Below, in pieces: positions 22,308 through 30,030 of a DNA stretch of 64,000 nucleotides; positions within the stretch are counted from its first letter, which is position 1; each line of letters begins with the position of its first letter. The DNA is from a virus, in the IMG/VR virus record IMGVR_UViG_3300021137_000010, positions 1 to 64,000 of that record, one strand, 5' to 3'. The translations under genes were made by a program, and so were the position numbers. The notes beneath the pieces were generated by a model. It was given only the letters and a program-made list of their open reading frames with translations, searched no databases and was not told the origin of the DNA.

Positions 22308-22391
22308 TGGAGCCCCCTGGAGGAATCGAACCTCGTACCGTCCATCTTTCGTTAAGGAGCGCTTTAGAAGAGCGCTAAAAGGGCAGGGGGC
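22308..22391 (-). tRNA. tRNA-like gene, anticodon TCT (Arg), D-arm missing
   Basis: Acceptor GCCCCCT (22391-22385) pairs perfectly with AGGGGGC (22318-22312), followed by T and an encoded CCA. The T-arm is CGAGG-TTCGATT-CCTCC. The anticodon arm is AGCGCT-CTTCTAA-AGCGCT with U33 and anticodon TCT. Only 8 bases lie between the acceptor and the anticodon stem, too few for a D-arm, while 22 bases lie between the anticodon stem and the T-stem. It may be a degenerate tRNA, an unusual functional one, or a mimic. Confidence 0.6.
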
Positions 22392-22486
22392 ATACATTGG
22401 CATTTATACAACAATGAAGATAGTTGATCTGTCCAGTTTAGTCGACATGACGAGCATACACCAGAAGTTAAGAAGGGTGCTACCTT

Positions 22487-22756
22487 TTACTCGTGTGTTA
22501 GCTCTTTATCTTTTTGTGTTTTTTTATCGAACTCGCCTGGTTTGATCTTACGTAGCCACTTCGCGGGGGCATGAGCTTTGTTTCCTACTCCACCGTACTC
22601 TGTTACCAATTGATCTCGCGAGCTAACTTCCCACACTGTACCGTACAGAGAATGGTCACCGACGATTTTAACACACTGCACGACTGCTCCTACTTGAGAG
22701 CCAGTTATCGTTTGTATCACTACTGCTAAACAGCCCGGTTCCAAATTATTCGACAT
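22487..22756 (-). CDS. Small conserved phage protein
   Basis: 89 residues: GCLAVVIQTITGSQVGAVVQ, YGTVWEV, YGGVGNKAHAPAKWLRKIKPG. Beta-rich with an SH3-like look and a conserved PAKWLRKI ending seen in many phage early proteins. Overlaps the upstream gene by 11 bases. Function unknown. Confidence 0.68.
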   Translation of the reverse strand: MSNNLEPGCLAVVIQTITGSQVGAVVQCVKIVGDHSLYGTVWEVSSRDQLVTEYGGVGNKAHAPAKWLRKIKPGEFDKKTQKDKELTHE

Positions 22757-23093
22757 CTGGCACGGTAGCTACAATGCGGTGACTAACAATCACCTCGTCA
22801 AGAAACTTCGTCGACCTCGTTTCGACGTCCCCACACGTAACGCTATCCAGTGCATACTCTGGATGGTCGCCAAGAGTTTCGATGTAATAGGTGTTTCGAA
22901 TTACTTGTACAGTCTGAACTTCAACCAACACCCTCGACGGAACCTTGGTTAGTGTAAACGTACCGTCGCCGTTATCGTTCCAGTTGATAGTATCCCCTTC
23001 GCACCAGCCAACAGCAGTCAATACTGCGTCACTAAACGGTAACATTAAGTTACCGTCTTGGTCCTCACCCACGATGACCGTTTCGGTGACCAT
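22746..23093 (-). CDS. AbrB-like protein
   Basis: 115 residues. LMLPFSDAVLTAVGWCEGDTINW ... DGTFTLTKV matches the swapped-hairpin AbrB/SpoVT DNA-binding pattern (LPxxxxxxxG...GDxxxW...G...L). The C-terminal half is a separate beta domain. Could be a DNA-binding regulator. Ribosome site AGGTCTGTATTAACATG. Confidence 0.6.
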   Translation of the reverse strand: MVTETVIVGEDQDGNLMLPFSDAVLTAVGWCEGDTINWNDNGDGTFTLTKVPSRVLVEVQTVQVIRNTYYIETLGDHPEYALDSVTCGDVETRSTKFLDEVIVSHRIVATVPDVE

Positions 23094-23094
23094 G

Positions 23095-23529
23095 TTAATA
23101 CAGACCTTCTAAATTTGGCTTGACGTAATCAGGTCCCTTAGTGATCTTACCGTTAGTATCGAACACTGGCTTACCATCAACGAACTTAGACCAGTTGCTG
23201 ATATTAACACGATTTAGCGCTTCGGTAATATCCATACCAAGCATGTGAGCCACCCCCGTTGCTGTAACGATTTGATCGCACAACGCGTCAAGCATTGCCT
23301 TACGGTCGATGACCAGCTGGTCGAACGTGAGAGTACCCTCTGGTGTGATGCCGCTTTTGAACGTAGCCGCGAGATTAAACATCGGTTTAGCGACTTCAGC
23401 AGCGCCCATTGCGTCAAACATTTCACTGAATTCTTCGATGTGTACACCAAGTTGAACCAATCGGTTCTTATCATTAGGCGTGGGCACTGCAGCCTCAAAC
23501 CATTGTTTTGTGCTTTGTAGTTCACTCAT
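23095..23529 (-). CDS. MazG-like nucleotide pyrophosphohydrolase
   Basis: 144 residues. HIEEFSEMFDAMG and the later KAMLDALCDQIVTATGVAHMLG reproduce the ExxE...D/ExxD helix pattern of all-alpha NTP pyrophosphatases, and the tail SNWSKFVDGKPVFDTNGKI is typical of phage members. Would hydrolyse (d)NTPs to monophosphates. A second, shorter MazG lies at 55790. Confidence 0.75.
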   Translation of the reverse strand: MSELQSTKQWFEAAVPTPNDKNRLVQLGVHIEEFSEMFDAMGAAEVAKPMFNLAATFKSGITPEGTLTFDQLVIDRKAMLDALCDQIVTATGVAHMLGMDITEALNRVNISNWSKFVDGKPVFDTNGKITKGPDYVKPNLEGLY

Positions 23530-23532
23530 TTT

Positions 23533-23607
23533 TTAGTTCTTTCCAAGTTTTATAAAAAGGGCGCCCATAAAAACTAAGGCTACCCCTATCGCAATATCGT
23601 TAAGCAA
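23533..23607 (-). CDS. Possible membrane microprotein (TTG start)
   Basis: 24 codons starting TTG: a single helix containing NDIAIGVALVFMGALFIKL. Overlaps the end of the upstream 54-residue gene; lacks a ribosome site. Listed because it fills the gap, but weak. Confidence 0.25.
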   Translation of the reverse strand: MLNDIAIGVALVFMGALFIKLGKN

Positions 23608-23764
23608 GCAAGCAGGATGATTCGTCACAATTTTCTACTTCTTGCACGAATGCATCGTCACCGCATTCGTATCTGTTGTTTTGCATAAATGCCTTACATT
23701 GCCCCATGGTTCCGGTATACAAAATTTTTGTCACGTACGACGTTTCGAAGATCACTGCAAACAT
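23600..23764 (-). CDS. Small Cys-rich protein (54 residues)
   Basis: ATG at 23764 preceded by AAGGGGAA. Contains ETSYVTKILYTGTMGQCKAF and a Cys-containing acidic tail (ENCDESSC). Upstream is a hairpin (23799-23820) and a possible late promoter CATAAATA near 23845. Unknown function. Confidence 0.6.
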   Translation of the reverse strand: MFAVIFETSYVTKILYTGTMGQCKAFMQNNRYECGDDAFVQEVENCDESSCLLA

Positions 23765-23797
23765 AAGAGTTCCCCTTAATTGACAAGATTGAATCAT

Positions 23798-23820
23798 ACC
23801 ACAAAAAAGTTGTGGTTTTG
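23798..23820. other. Hairpin between thyX and a small gene
   Basis: ACCACAA...TTGTGGT stem around an A/T-rich loop, 24 bases after thyX ends. On the plus strand it is followed by TTTTG, on the minus strand by ATG, so terminator action for thyX is not clear; a processing site is as likely. Confidence 0.4.
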
Positions 23821-23843
23821 TACTAACTGAAGCTTTATTTATG

Positions 23844-24776
23844 CTACCACTTAGCTTCGTTGGCAATAAGTTGCCGAGCTTGGATCCAACCGCGGAAGTT
23901 TGCAGACCACAGCGAACCATCGCGACGCATGTGAGTGACACCAGGTTCCCACGCAGAGGGCGATCCCCATGCTTCTTGCATCACTTTGCCTTGATGTTCG
24001 ACAGGAGAAGCGTGTTTTGGATCACTTTCAATTAGGCGAGAATAAATTGATTGTGCTTTTTCGAGCGTATCATTCATCGTGCGGTAGCTCACTTGCGCAC
24101 AGCATGCTGCACTAACCTTCAACGCATCTTCAATTGACAAAACACCGTCACTTTCCGTAGAGTACAGAGTGTCACCATCCGGATCAAGGTAAGTATCAAC
24201 GTACGGCAAGTGCCACTCGCCTACTTGCAGAATATGCGGTTTGCTTTGTGTATATGCAGTACGCATGCAGCTAGCAAGTGCTTTAAATTCAGGTTGCGCA
24301 TCTGGATGGTCACGAAGATGGAAAAAGTTCGCCCACTCGGTACCGGAAATGACAGTTTTCATTCGTTGCCAAGGTTCACACAGACGGTTTGCAACTTGCT
24401 TGTGCAGTCCGCCACCAGTCAACACTCGCGTCGTGCTGATCATAATCTTGCGCGCATCACGCCAGACCATTTTTGCTGCTTGTTTACCTGGTTCACTCAG
24501 CTCCTCACGAGCAGACATGCCGGGTTGGTTCTGTCCCCAGTGCACAGGCATTGCTGGGTTCGTGTCGATCATTTCGAGCAATTTTTCAACAGGAATAGCA
24601 CGCGATGATGCACTATTCTTGCTCAACATTTTGTGCGTATTGAGCTCAGCGAGAATAAAGCGCGGATACTCAATCTCAAATGTAGTCAACCGAGTACCGT
24701 TGTGTGCGTAAGCAACACTGTCAGCGATAATACACGCGGAGATGCCCTCAGGGCCGTGAACTTCAACCATTTTCAT
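23844..24776 (-). CDS. thyX: Flavin-dependent thymidylate synthase
   Basis: 310 residues. The ThyX signature RHRxxSxNxxSxR appears as THKMLSKNSASSR; also MVWRDARKIMISTTRVLTGGGLHKQVANRLCEP, WANFFHLRDHPDAQPEFKALA (the FxLR...QxE FAD/dUMP region). It methylates dUMP to dTMP using FAD, NADPH and methylene-tetrahydrofolate. Longer than cellular ThyX (about 230), as in other phage versions. Overlaps the upstream gene by 14 bases. Confidence 0.92.
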   Translation of the reverse strand: MKMVEVHGPEGISACIIADSVAYAHNGTRLTTFEIEYPRFILAELNTHKMLSKNSASSRAIPVEKLLEMIDTNPAMPVHWGQNQPGMSAREELSEPGKQAAKMVWRDARKIMISTTRVLTGGGLHKQVANRLCEPWQRMKTVISGTEWANFFHLRDHPDAQPEFKALASCMRTAYTQSKPHILQVGEWHLPYVDTYLDPDGDTLYSTESDGVLSIEDALKVSAACCAQVSYRTMNDTLEKAQSIYSRLIESDPKHASPVEHQGKVMQEAWGSPSAWEPGVTHMRRDGSLWSANFRGWIQARQLIANEAKW

Positions 24777-25140
24777 TTTCCTTTTCTTCTGGTATTTCTT
24801 CTAGTGCTGCTTCAAATATATGGTGGCCTCCACGCTGGCTGTGTTGCCACGTTTCGTCCCACAACGCTTCATTTTTCTGCATCATTTTGATCAGTGTTTC
24901 GTTGCCTGACCAACCAACGGTGGAGAGGTGGTAACGATTGCCACCCAGCTTCCATCCAGACCAGTGGTCTGTTACACACGGCTCTGAATGCCAACCGTAT
25001 GAACGAAGGTGCCAGATGGTGAAAATAAATTCAAACCATCCAGCACGATCATTGTAATCCCAAGTCGCAATCCGTTCGCACGCTTCGTATGTTGGGTAAC
25101 CATCTTGGTCGTAGTAGAGGGGATCGCGATCTTGGACCAT
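24763..25140 (-). CDS. Hypothetical protein
   Basis: 125 residues, rich in Trp, His and Tyr (WFEFIFTIWHLRSYGWHSEP, SGWKLGGNRYHL). A conserved-looking phage protein without a motif I can name. Ends ENENG overlapping the thyX start. Confidence 0.62.
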   Translation of the reverse strand: MVQDRDPLYYDQDGYPTYEACERIATWDYNDRAGWFEFIFTIWHLRSYGWHSEPCVTDHWSGWKLGGNRYHLSTVGWSGNETLIKMMQKNEALWDETWQHSQRGGHHIFEAALEEIPEEKENENG

Positions 25141-25143
25141 ATT

Positions 25144-25335
25144 TTAAAAGGGGCGTTTGCGGCCCAATAAGCGAAAGTGGAACTTCTCATTGTAGTGCCA
25201 GGCACCAACAACGAGCACGACAAACAGAAATGCAAGGACGTACAGTGGAGAGATTACCAACCACCACGACCAAGCGATGTATCCCATCAACTTGAGCGCA
25301 GTGAATAGCATTGTTAGTGCAACAATGTACGACAT
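25144..25335 (-). CDS. Small membrane protein
   Basis: 63 residues with two hydrophobic helices (IVALTMLFTALKLMGYIAWSWW, LYVLAFLFVVLVVGAWHY) and a basic tail; the KLMGYIAWSWWLVISP pattern is that of small bacterial and phage 'fragile-X-F'-like membrane proteins. Function unknown. Confidence 0.7.
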   Translation of the reverse strand: MSYIVALTMLFTALKLMGYIAWSWWLVISPLYVLAFLFVVLVVGAWHYNEKFHFRLLGRKRPF

Positions 25336-25336
25336 A

Positions 25337-26278
25337 TTACTTCTTCGATGCCTTGAATGGTGTCATGCCACCAGTATTTGCACCGAGGTTGACTTCGTTC
25401 CAAGCTGGTTGGTACGAACCTTCCTTGAGCTCAGTCAGGTTAGCTGTGATACACGCTTGAATTGCAGCAATATTTGCAGCACGTTGGCCAGAGAACTGAC
25501 GGGTGACAAGTACGTTCTGCACTGCAAGACTGTTGTTGTTATACACTGCAATGTTCTTGTAATTCAGAGCCTTCACTTTGTATGGATCGCCGATTGGAGC
25601 ATCAAACGGAACCATTGTCAGACCACTTGATTGGTTGAGTGCTTTGACGGTGCCAGAAGGCCAGCCAGAAACTGTGAATGCAGCCGCAACTTGCCCCTTC
25701 TTGACCATGTCGAATGCGGCGTTGTCGTCCTTGACGTCCACAAATTGCATGCCGTAACCGAATTGCTTGTCGAGCCGACGACCAAGGAGTTGGGCAGACC
25801 CAACCAACGCGACAGGCTTGCCACGCAGCTCGCTGAAACGACCAATTACAACCGTAGTCGCATCGCCTTTCATAAAGCCGCCAAACTTCTTCTCGCCTTG
25901 CACGGTAAAGCCGGCCGATGCAGTAATTACATGTAGGTAGTTGTTGTTGACTGGCATCACAGACTGCAGAGCCGCAACATTGTCGTCACCATTCTTCATG
26001 TCTGTCCAAGTATCGACTGACACGAACCCGACGTCAGCTTCTTTGGTAGACAGCGCATTCAGGTTATCGAGGCCGCCACCAGTATTGATTTCACAAAGAT
26101 TGACCTTAGCGCCACACAGCTTTGTTACGTCAGCGAACAATAGAGAAAATCCTTTGCCTTTAGGGCCGGTGGCGACCTTAACGCCGTCACAATCAGCAGT
26201 AGGAGCACCATCAGCGGGTGCAGCGAAGGTAGTAGCGCAAGCCAGGGCCAGCAGAGAAGCAGTGAAAACTTTTTTCAT
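25337..26278 (-). CDS. TAXI-type periplasmic solute-binding protein
   Basis: 313 residues from the ATG at 26278 (AAAGGATACGTTATG). Residues 1-20 are a clear Sec signal peptide (KKVFTASLLALACATTFAAP). The mature protein has the TAXI/NMT1-like features ATGPKGKGFSLLFADV, NTGGGLDNLNALSTKEADVG, LRGKPVALVGSAQ and AFDMVKKGQVAAAFTVSG. Such proteins bind carboxylates or amino acids for TRAP transporters, but no transporter subunits are in the window. Second periplasmic binding protein of this phage. Confidence 0.85.
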   Translation of the reverse strand: MKKVFTASLLALACATTFAAPADGAPTADCDGVKVATGPKGKGFSLLFADVTKLCGAKVNLCEINTGGGLDNLNALSTKEADVGFVSVDTWTDMKNGDDNVAALQSVMPVNNNYLHVITASAGFTVQGEKKFGGFMKGDATTVVIGRFSELRGKPVALVGSAQLLGRRLDKQFGYGMQFVDVKDDNAAFDMVKKGQVAAAFTVSGWPSGTVKALNQSSGLTMVPFDAPIGDPYKVKALNYKNIAVYNNNSLAVQNVLVTRQFSGQRAANIAAIQACITANLTELKEGSYQPAWNEVNLGANTGGMTPFKASKK

Positions 26279-26288
26279 AACGTATCCT

Positions 26289-26426
26289 TTAGAAATTAAA
26301 TTTGGTTTGGGGTTGAGTGGAAGCAGGTTGGATAGATGATGGATCATCTTTCGTGAACACTGCGTACGCGATGACCGCAATGAATATCGCAGACGCCAAG
26401 TACTTGAAAAGTTTGTAGAAATCCAT
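26289..26426 (-). CDS. Small membrane protein (45 residues)
   Basis: Strong ribosome site GAGGACCTAAATG. One helix (KYLASAIFIAVIAYAVFT) followed by a Pro/Gln/Ser-rich tail, the layout of an inner-membrane peptide with a periplasmic tail. It is the first gene after the promoter at 26456 and directly precedes the solute-binding protein. Confidence 0.68.
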   Translation of the reverse strand: MDFYKLFKYLASAIFIAVIAYAVFTKDDPSSIQPASTQPQTKFNF

Positions 26427-26455
26427 TTAGGTCCTCATGTTGTGTTGATGGGCCG

Positions 26456-26484
26456 ATTATTACCAAAGTCGAAATTGTGCTCAA
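26456..26484 (-). promoter_or_regulatory. Sigma70-like promoter
   Basis: TTGAGC, 17-base spacer, AATAAT (or TAATAA with 16). Similar to the one at 33243 (both TTGAGCACAAT). Confidence 0.65.
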
Positions 26485-26486
26485 CC

Positions 26487-26924
26487 CTAAAGTAACGCGA
26501 AGTCATGCATCTCTAGGTCTTTCAACTTCCAATGAACAGCGTTCCACAGAGCGGTATCACCCCAGTCATAGATGTCTTCGAAATTCCAGATGATCTGCTT
26601 CTGTTGGATGTCTGTTAGGTACCCAATAGCCTCAAACTCACGTTTTGCTTGGATTGCATTTTCTGCATTCATAAAGATTATGTGCTGTGCCCAGTTTATC
26701 AGGTTACAGCTCATTGGCACGAGTGCGATTTTTACATTCGATCCAGCTGCGCGTGCATTATATCCAAGACTGGATGCAACCATTTGAGCGGTTGGGCTAC
26801 GAAGCATTCCAACCGAACAGACAAAAAGCAATCGCCTTGCCTTTGTCTGGTTGTAGTTGTCGTACGGACACAGATCACTAAAGATCTGCTCCGTTTTAGT
26901 CTGCTTGTTTGCGGAGGTACTCAT
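26487..26924 (-). CDS. Low-molecular-weight protein tyrosine phosphatase-like
   Basis: 145 residues from the ATG at 26924; an earlier start would lie at the predicted promoter start. LLFVCSVGMLRSPTAQMVA is the CX5R phosphatase loop (C-SVGML-R-S); the general-acid region near NFEDIYDWGD supplies Asp. Phage versions of this family are found next to nucleotide or signalling genes; target unknown. Confidence 0.8.
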   Translation of the reverse strand: MSTSANKQTKTEQIFSDLCPYDNYNQTKARRLLFVCSVGMLRSPTAQMVASSLGYNARAAGSNVKIALVPMSCNLINWAQHIIFMNAENAIQAKREFEAIGYLTDIQQKQIIWNFEDIYDWGDTALWNAVHWKLKDLEMHDFALL

Positions 26925-26940
26925 TTGAGATAGCTGTTTG

Positions 26941-26948
26941 CATAAATA
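26941..26948 (+). promoter_or_regulatory. T4-type late promoter
   Basis: CATAAATA, 28 bases before the homing endonuclease start; it lies back-to-back with the minus-strand early promoter at 26957. Confidence 0.78.
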
Positions 26949-26956
26949 GATGCACA

Positions 26957-26985
26957 AGTATATTGTTTTGTATAAATGTCGTCAA
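26957..26985 (-). promoter_or_regulatory. Sigma70-like promoter of the phosphatase gene
   Basis: TTGACG, 17-base spacer, TATACT. It overlaps the start of the divergent endonuclease gene. Confidence 0.78.
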
Positions 26986-27815
26986 CCTTTGTTCCAACTT
27001 TTCTATACATCAAGCGACACAAGATAACTGGGTTGTTGTATTTCGGAAAAACCATTAGAAACCCTGAAAAATACAAAGGGTCTGGCAAGTATTGGTTGCG
27101 GCATTGTGCTGCACACGGTACCGAGCATGTTGAGACTTTGTGGTACTGTCTATTTGTTGATTTGGATACGCTACAAGAATTTGCATTAGCGTTTTCACGA
27201 CAACAATCCATCGCGGTCGACGAAGGATGGGCGAACCTCATTGACGAGAATGGAACCAATGGCGCACCAGTCGGGCACGCGGGGGTAGTGTTTTCTCCTG
27301 AAAGTTTACAAACGATATCCGAAAAGTCTAAACAAAGTTGGGCGATAAATCGCGATAGGATCAGCAATGCACAGAGAGCAGCTGCAAACACTCCTGAACG
27401 GTTAGCACAGTATTCGAAGAACTCCAAGTTATATTGGGAGAATGCTGACGAGGAGCGGCGAGAACAACAACGGGCGATTGTTAGACGGTTGGACAACTCA
27501 AAGTTTTTAGCATTATCCAAACAGCCGAAAACCGAAGAACACAAAAGAAAAATTGCACAAGCGCTAACCGGGCGACAGCGAACTCCAGAGAATGTGCGAA
27601 CACAACGCATTGCTCGTTCGAAACACAAAGGCAAATTCAGAGACCACAATGGCGTTGTATATGAGCAGGCTATTGATTTTTTAGATGCGTATGAGTTGTA
27701 TGCTTCATTTTTGGATACGCTCGACAGTCCGGTGAAGCACAAAAGCGCCAGACGAAAACTCGGAATAGAAAAATCCACCCTAACGAAGCGTGAGTTAGGG
27801 ATGGATTTTGTTTAG
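26976..27815 (+). CDS. GIY-YIG homing endonuclease
   Basis: 279 residues. FLYIKRHKITGLLYFGKTI ... KYKGSGKYW is the GIY-YIG core of the Seg-like type; ENGTNG, and a NUMOD3-like helix (EEHKRKIAQALTGRQRTPE) and basic C-terminus form the DNA-binding part. No Shine-Dalgarno site is visible. Late promoter just upstream. Inserted between the phosphatase gene and the 3' part of the RNA ligase, with a 4-base convergent overlap. Confidence 0.82.
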   Translation: MSSTFVPTFLYIKRHKITGLLYFGKTIRNPEKYKGSGKYWLRHCAAHGTEHVETLWYCLFVDLDTLQEFALAFSRQQSIAVDEGWANLIDENGTNGAPVGHAGVVFSPESLQTISEKSKQSWAINRDRISNAQRAAANTPERLAQYSKNSKLYWENADEERREQQRAIVRRLDNSKFLALSKQPKTEEHKRKIAQALTGRQRTPENVRTQRIARSKHKGKFRDHNGVVYEQAIDFLDAYELYASFLDTLDSPVKHKSARRKLGIEKSTLTKRELGMDFV

Positions 27816-28543
27816 TCTTTGGATTTCACCAAATAAGCGTTAGAAATCGCTTTCCAGGTGAGACGCTTGCGAGATTTAGCCTTAAACACGAGACCTTCAC
27901 GTTTCGTTTTCGGGTTGATGACTGACGGACCGTCTGCCATTTTGATCACATCATCGATTGTCATGTCACCAAACGACCAATTCGCGTCAACCAGTGGAGC
28001 TTCCATAAAACCAAACTTTGCCGCAAATTCATGGCGTTCGTCAGGGTCCATGTATCGACCGCCTTCGTTAGGCAGCTGCACGTCAAATAGACGGAACTGG
28101 TGCTTGTCCAATTTGTAGATGTTGTCCTGAATACCAGGGCCAATTGCTTCGCCTTGGATTGCAATGTCTTGACCAAACTGGAGAAGGCGAGATTCTGCTT
28201 CAATGGCTGGCGAACGAGCAAGATCCCAGAATGTGTTACCTTCAGTTTCCTTGAGGTCCAAATTACGAGAGGCAACACCAAATTCACCGTCGAGAATGTA
28301 CATCGTGCAAGAGGAACCTTCACACTTTTCCTGCACTTCGTACTCTTCTGCTTGCAACGTACCGTTGTTGAAGGCGCGCGTCAGGTTTTGGATGCGTTCT
28401 TGATCAGTCTTGACGATACGGGACGGGAAGTTACCACGAGCCATACCAGCAAGTTGAGCAGAGATTGGGGCTTCCCACTTTTGAATACCGAGTACTTCTG
28501 TCAGGTCAATACCCTCTTCAATTTTAATCAATAGTGTGTTCAT
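27812..28543 (-). CDS. RNA ligase, C-terminal (catalytic) piece
   Basis: 243 residues from the ATG at 28543. It holds the nucleotidyltransferase motifs: EKCEGSSCT (motif I, Lys that takes AMP), FGVASRN (III), IQGEAIG (IV) and EGLVFKAK (V). The beginning LLIKIEEGIDLTEVLGIQKWE corresponds to the middle of intact DRB0094-type RNA ligases; the OB-fold N-terminal piece is the separate gene at 29371. The two are separated only by a homing endonuclease gene. Together they should form a working ligase if both are translated. Confidence 0.85.
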   Translation of the reverse strand: MNTLLIKIEEGIDLTEVLGIQKWEAPISAQLAGMARGNFPSRIVKTDQERIQNLTRAFNNGTLQAEEYEVQEKCEGSSCTMYILDGEFGVASRNLDLKETEGNTFWDLARSPAIEAESRLLQFGQDIAIQGEAIGPGIQDNIYKLDKHQFRLFDVQLPNEGGRYMDPDERHEFAAKFGFMEAPLVDANWSFGDMTIDDVIKMADGPSVINPKTKREGLVFKAKSRKRLTWKAISNAYLVKSKD

Positions 28544-29417
28544 TTTGTTTAATCGCTTTGCAAAATTTTCTAAAATCTGTATATCCAAGTTCGCGCACCC
28601 ATTTTCGTAACACCCAACTCGATATTCCAAACGTGTATTCGAGGTTAGCCATTGATGTTTTCGTAGACTGAATGTGTTGTATGATATCTGCTTTTGGTTT
28701 TGGGGGGAACTCAACATAGTTGGGGTTGCTTTCACCTGAAAACTGTTGGCGGCGCTTTTCACGCTCAACAGCAGCCTTTTCCTCTCCAAACACCTGCTCG
28801 TAAGTCATTCCCAACCGTGCTTTACCCATCTTTTCTTTTGAAGCAGCAGAATGTTGCTTCCCTGTGAAAGTTCCCACTTGGCCCGCTTTCCATTTCGTAT
28901 ACTCGGGGGGTGCTATTCCTCGTTCTTTGTTGGTGGTGCTTATTTTTGCTGCTATTTCGGCTTTTTGTTCTGTGGTGTAGCTCTGCTGTCTTTTAGTCGC
29001 GGCGGAAGCCATATTTGCGCGTTGTTCCGGAGTGCGTTTTTGCCCAGTTCGAGATAGTGCCTGCCGCTTATATATTTCTGCACGGTTAGGATTATGTTTA
29101 AGCACAAACCCACCCTCACCACCTTCGGTCATATTATAGTTACCAAACGAGTGTTCTGCATTTAATTCTTTAATCCAATATTTTTCCCGCTCTGTTAACT
29201 CTTCTGTTGTTGCACAGACTTCTAAAATATCAATCGAAAAGTTTTCAGCGCCGTGTTTTCTAATTGAGTTATACAGAGGGCGGTGCGATGTCAGTGCGTC
29301 ACGCTGGTGTCGAGCCCACCGCTCTTCGATCAGCCGTTCGGTCTTCCCAACATATATTCGGCCGTTGATATTATTTGTTATCCGGTAGATTACCACTTTG
29401 TGTTCCCGTAGTTGCAT
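28524..29417 (-). CDS. GIY-YIG homing endonuclease splitting the RNA ligase
   Basis: 297 residues. VIYRITNNINGRIYVGKTER is a canonical GIY-YIG start; RWARHQRD carries the conserved Arg and EREKYWIKEL the Glu; YNMTEGGEGG follows. C-terminal half has NUMOD-like basic repeats and an HTH-like end. It begins inside the 3' end of the ligase N-piece and ends 17 bases past the start of the C-piece, so the inserted DNA is essentially just this gene. Confidence 0.9.
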   Translation of the reverse strand: MQLREHKVVIYRITNNINGRIYVGKTERLIEERWARHQRDALTSHRPLYNSIRKHGAENFSIDILEVCATTEELTEREKYWIKELNAEHSFGNYNMTEGGEGGFVLKHNPNRAEIYKRQALSRTGQKRTPEQRANMASAATKRQQSYTTEQKAEIAAKISTTNKERGIAPPEYTKWKAGQVGTFTGKQHSAASKEKMGKARLGMTYEQVFGEEKAAVEREKRRQQFSGESNPNYVEFPPKPKADIIQHIQSTKTSMANLEYTFGISSWVLRKWVRELGYTDFRKFCKAIKQNEHTID

Positions 29418-29778
29418 CGTATGTAGTATTTATACGAATGAACTGTTCATCCCCTATTGTTTCTATAGTACCAATAGCCGAGAGTGGGAGGAGCAAGCCT
29501 TGGCTCAACGCTCCACGCAAGCGTATGGTTCGCAACTTTTCACCTTCCGCACTGTTGTATGTCTTCGGGAAGTGACCAGGCTTCGTCAGAAACGGGGCAA
29601 GTGCGGTCGGAATGAACGAGTCGATTTCAAAATAAGTCGCAAGATCACCAACAGAGAATTCACCCTTTTTGACAACAATATCCCAGTTGAGCACACGCGC
29701 AACTTCGATAGCATCAGCACCTTCAATAGGCGAGATGGAGACGATTTTTTGAATGGAAGCAAGTTTTCGTTCAGTCAT
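29371..29778 (-). CDS. RNA ligase, N-terminal (OB-fold) piece
   Basis: 135 residues. ERKLASIQKIVSISPIEGAD, VLNWDIVVKKGEFSVGDL, YFEIDSFIP and RTIRLRGALSQGLLLPLSAI match the OB-fold domain that precedes the catalytic core in DRB0094-type RNA ligases. The homologous part ends near QFIRIN; the last 20 or so residues (TTYDATTG...) are read from the inserted endonuclease DNA. Ribosome site TTGAGGTATTACTATG. Confidence 0.85.
   Translation of the reverse strand: MTERKLASIQKIVSISPIEGADAIEVARVLNWDIVVKKGEFSVGDLATYFEIDSFIPTALAPFLTKPGHFPKTYNSAEGEKLRTIRLRGALSQGLLLPLSAIGTIETIGDEQFIRINTTYDATTGTQSGNLPDNK
29427..29434 (-). promoter_or_regulatory. T4-type late promoter inside the ligase N-piece
   Basis: TATAAATA, exact T4 late consensus, 9 bases before the endonuclease start, so that gene is expressed late regardless of the ligase. 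Confidence 0.8.
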
Positions 29779-29859
29779 AGTAATACCTCAATAATTATGG
29801 TAATGGCAACGAGTGTTACCGTTTGGTGTTGGGAACAATAATTAACAATTGTCAGCATT

Positions 29860-30030
29860 TTAAGCAGTGTGCTCTACATCCCATTCCACATAGTTACGCC
29901 AGTCCGTCTCGGTAGCAGCGAAATCATCTTTCCATACAAGTGCTTCTACCTCGTCGGAAAATACCTTCACCACTGATTCAAATACATCACAAAAGTTGTA
30001 GTAGCACTGATAACCGAGATAGACTTTCAT
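29860..30030 (-). CDS. Small phage protein (56 residues)
   Basis: Begins KVYLGYQCYYNFCDVFESV, acidic with several Trp (WRNYVEWDVE), a pattern typical of short phage early proteins. ATGA overlap with the upstream gene. Function unknown. Confidence 0.7.
   Translation of the reverse strand: MKVYLGYQCYYNFCDVFESVVKVFSDEVEALVWKDDFAATETDWRNYVEWDVEHTA

Noticed and set aside
28524-29434. Group I intron or intein in the RNA ligase gene
   Set aside because: The endonuclease frame overlaps both ligase pieces and fills the whole insert, so no intron core or intein splicing residues can be accommodated.
29775-29858. 27-codon hydrophobic frame before the RNA ligase N-piece
   Set aside because: No ribosome site and it merely spans the ligase leader; could be chance despite tidy overlaps.
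30016-30027. A third copy of GAGATAGACTTT on the plus strand
   Set aside because: It is inside the start of the 56-residue minus-strand gene, has no pairing flanks, and no plus-strand gene follows; probably chance.
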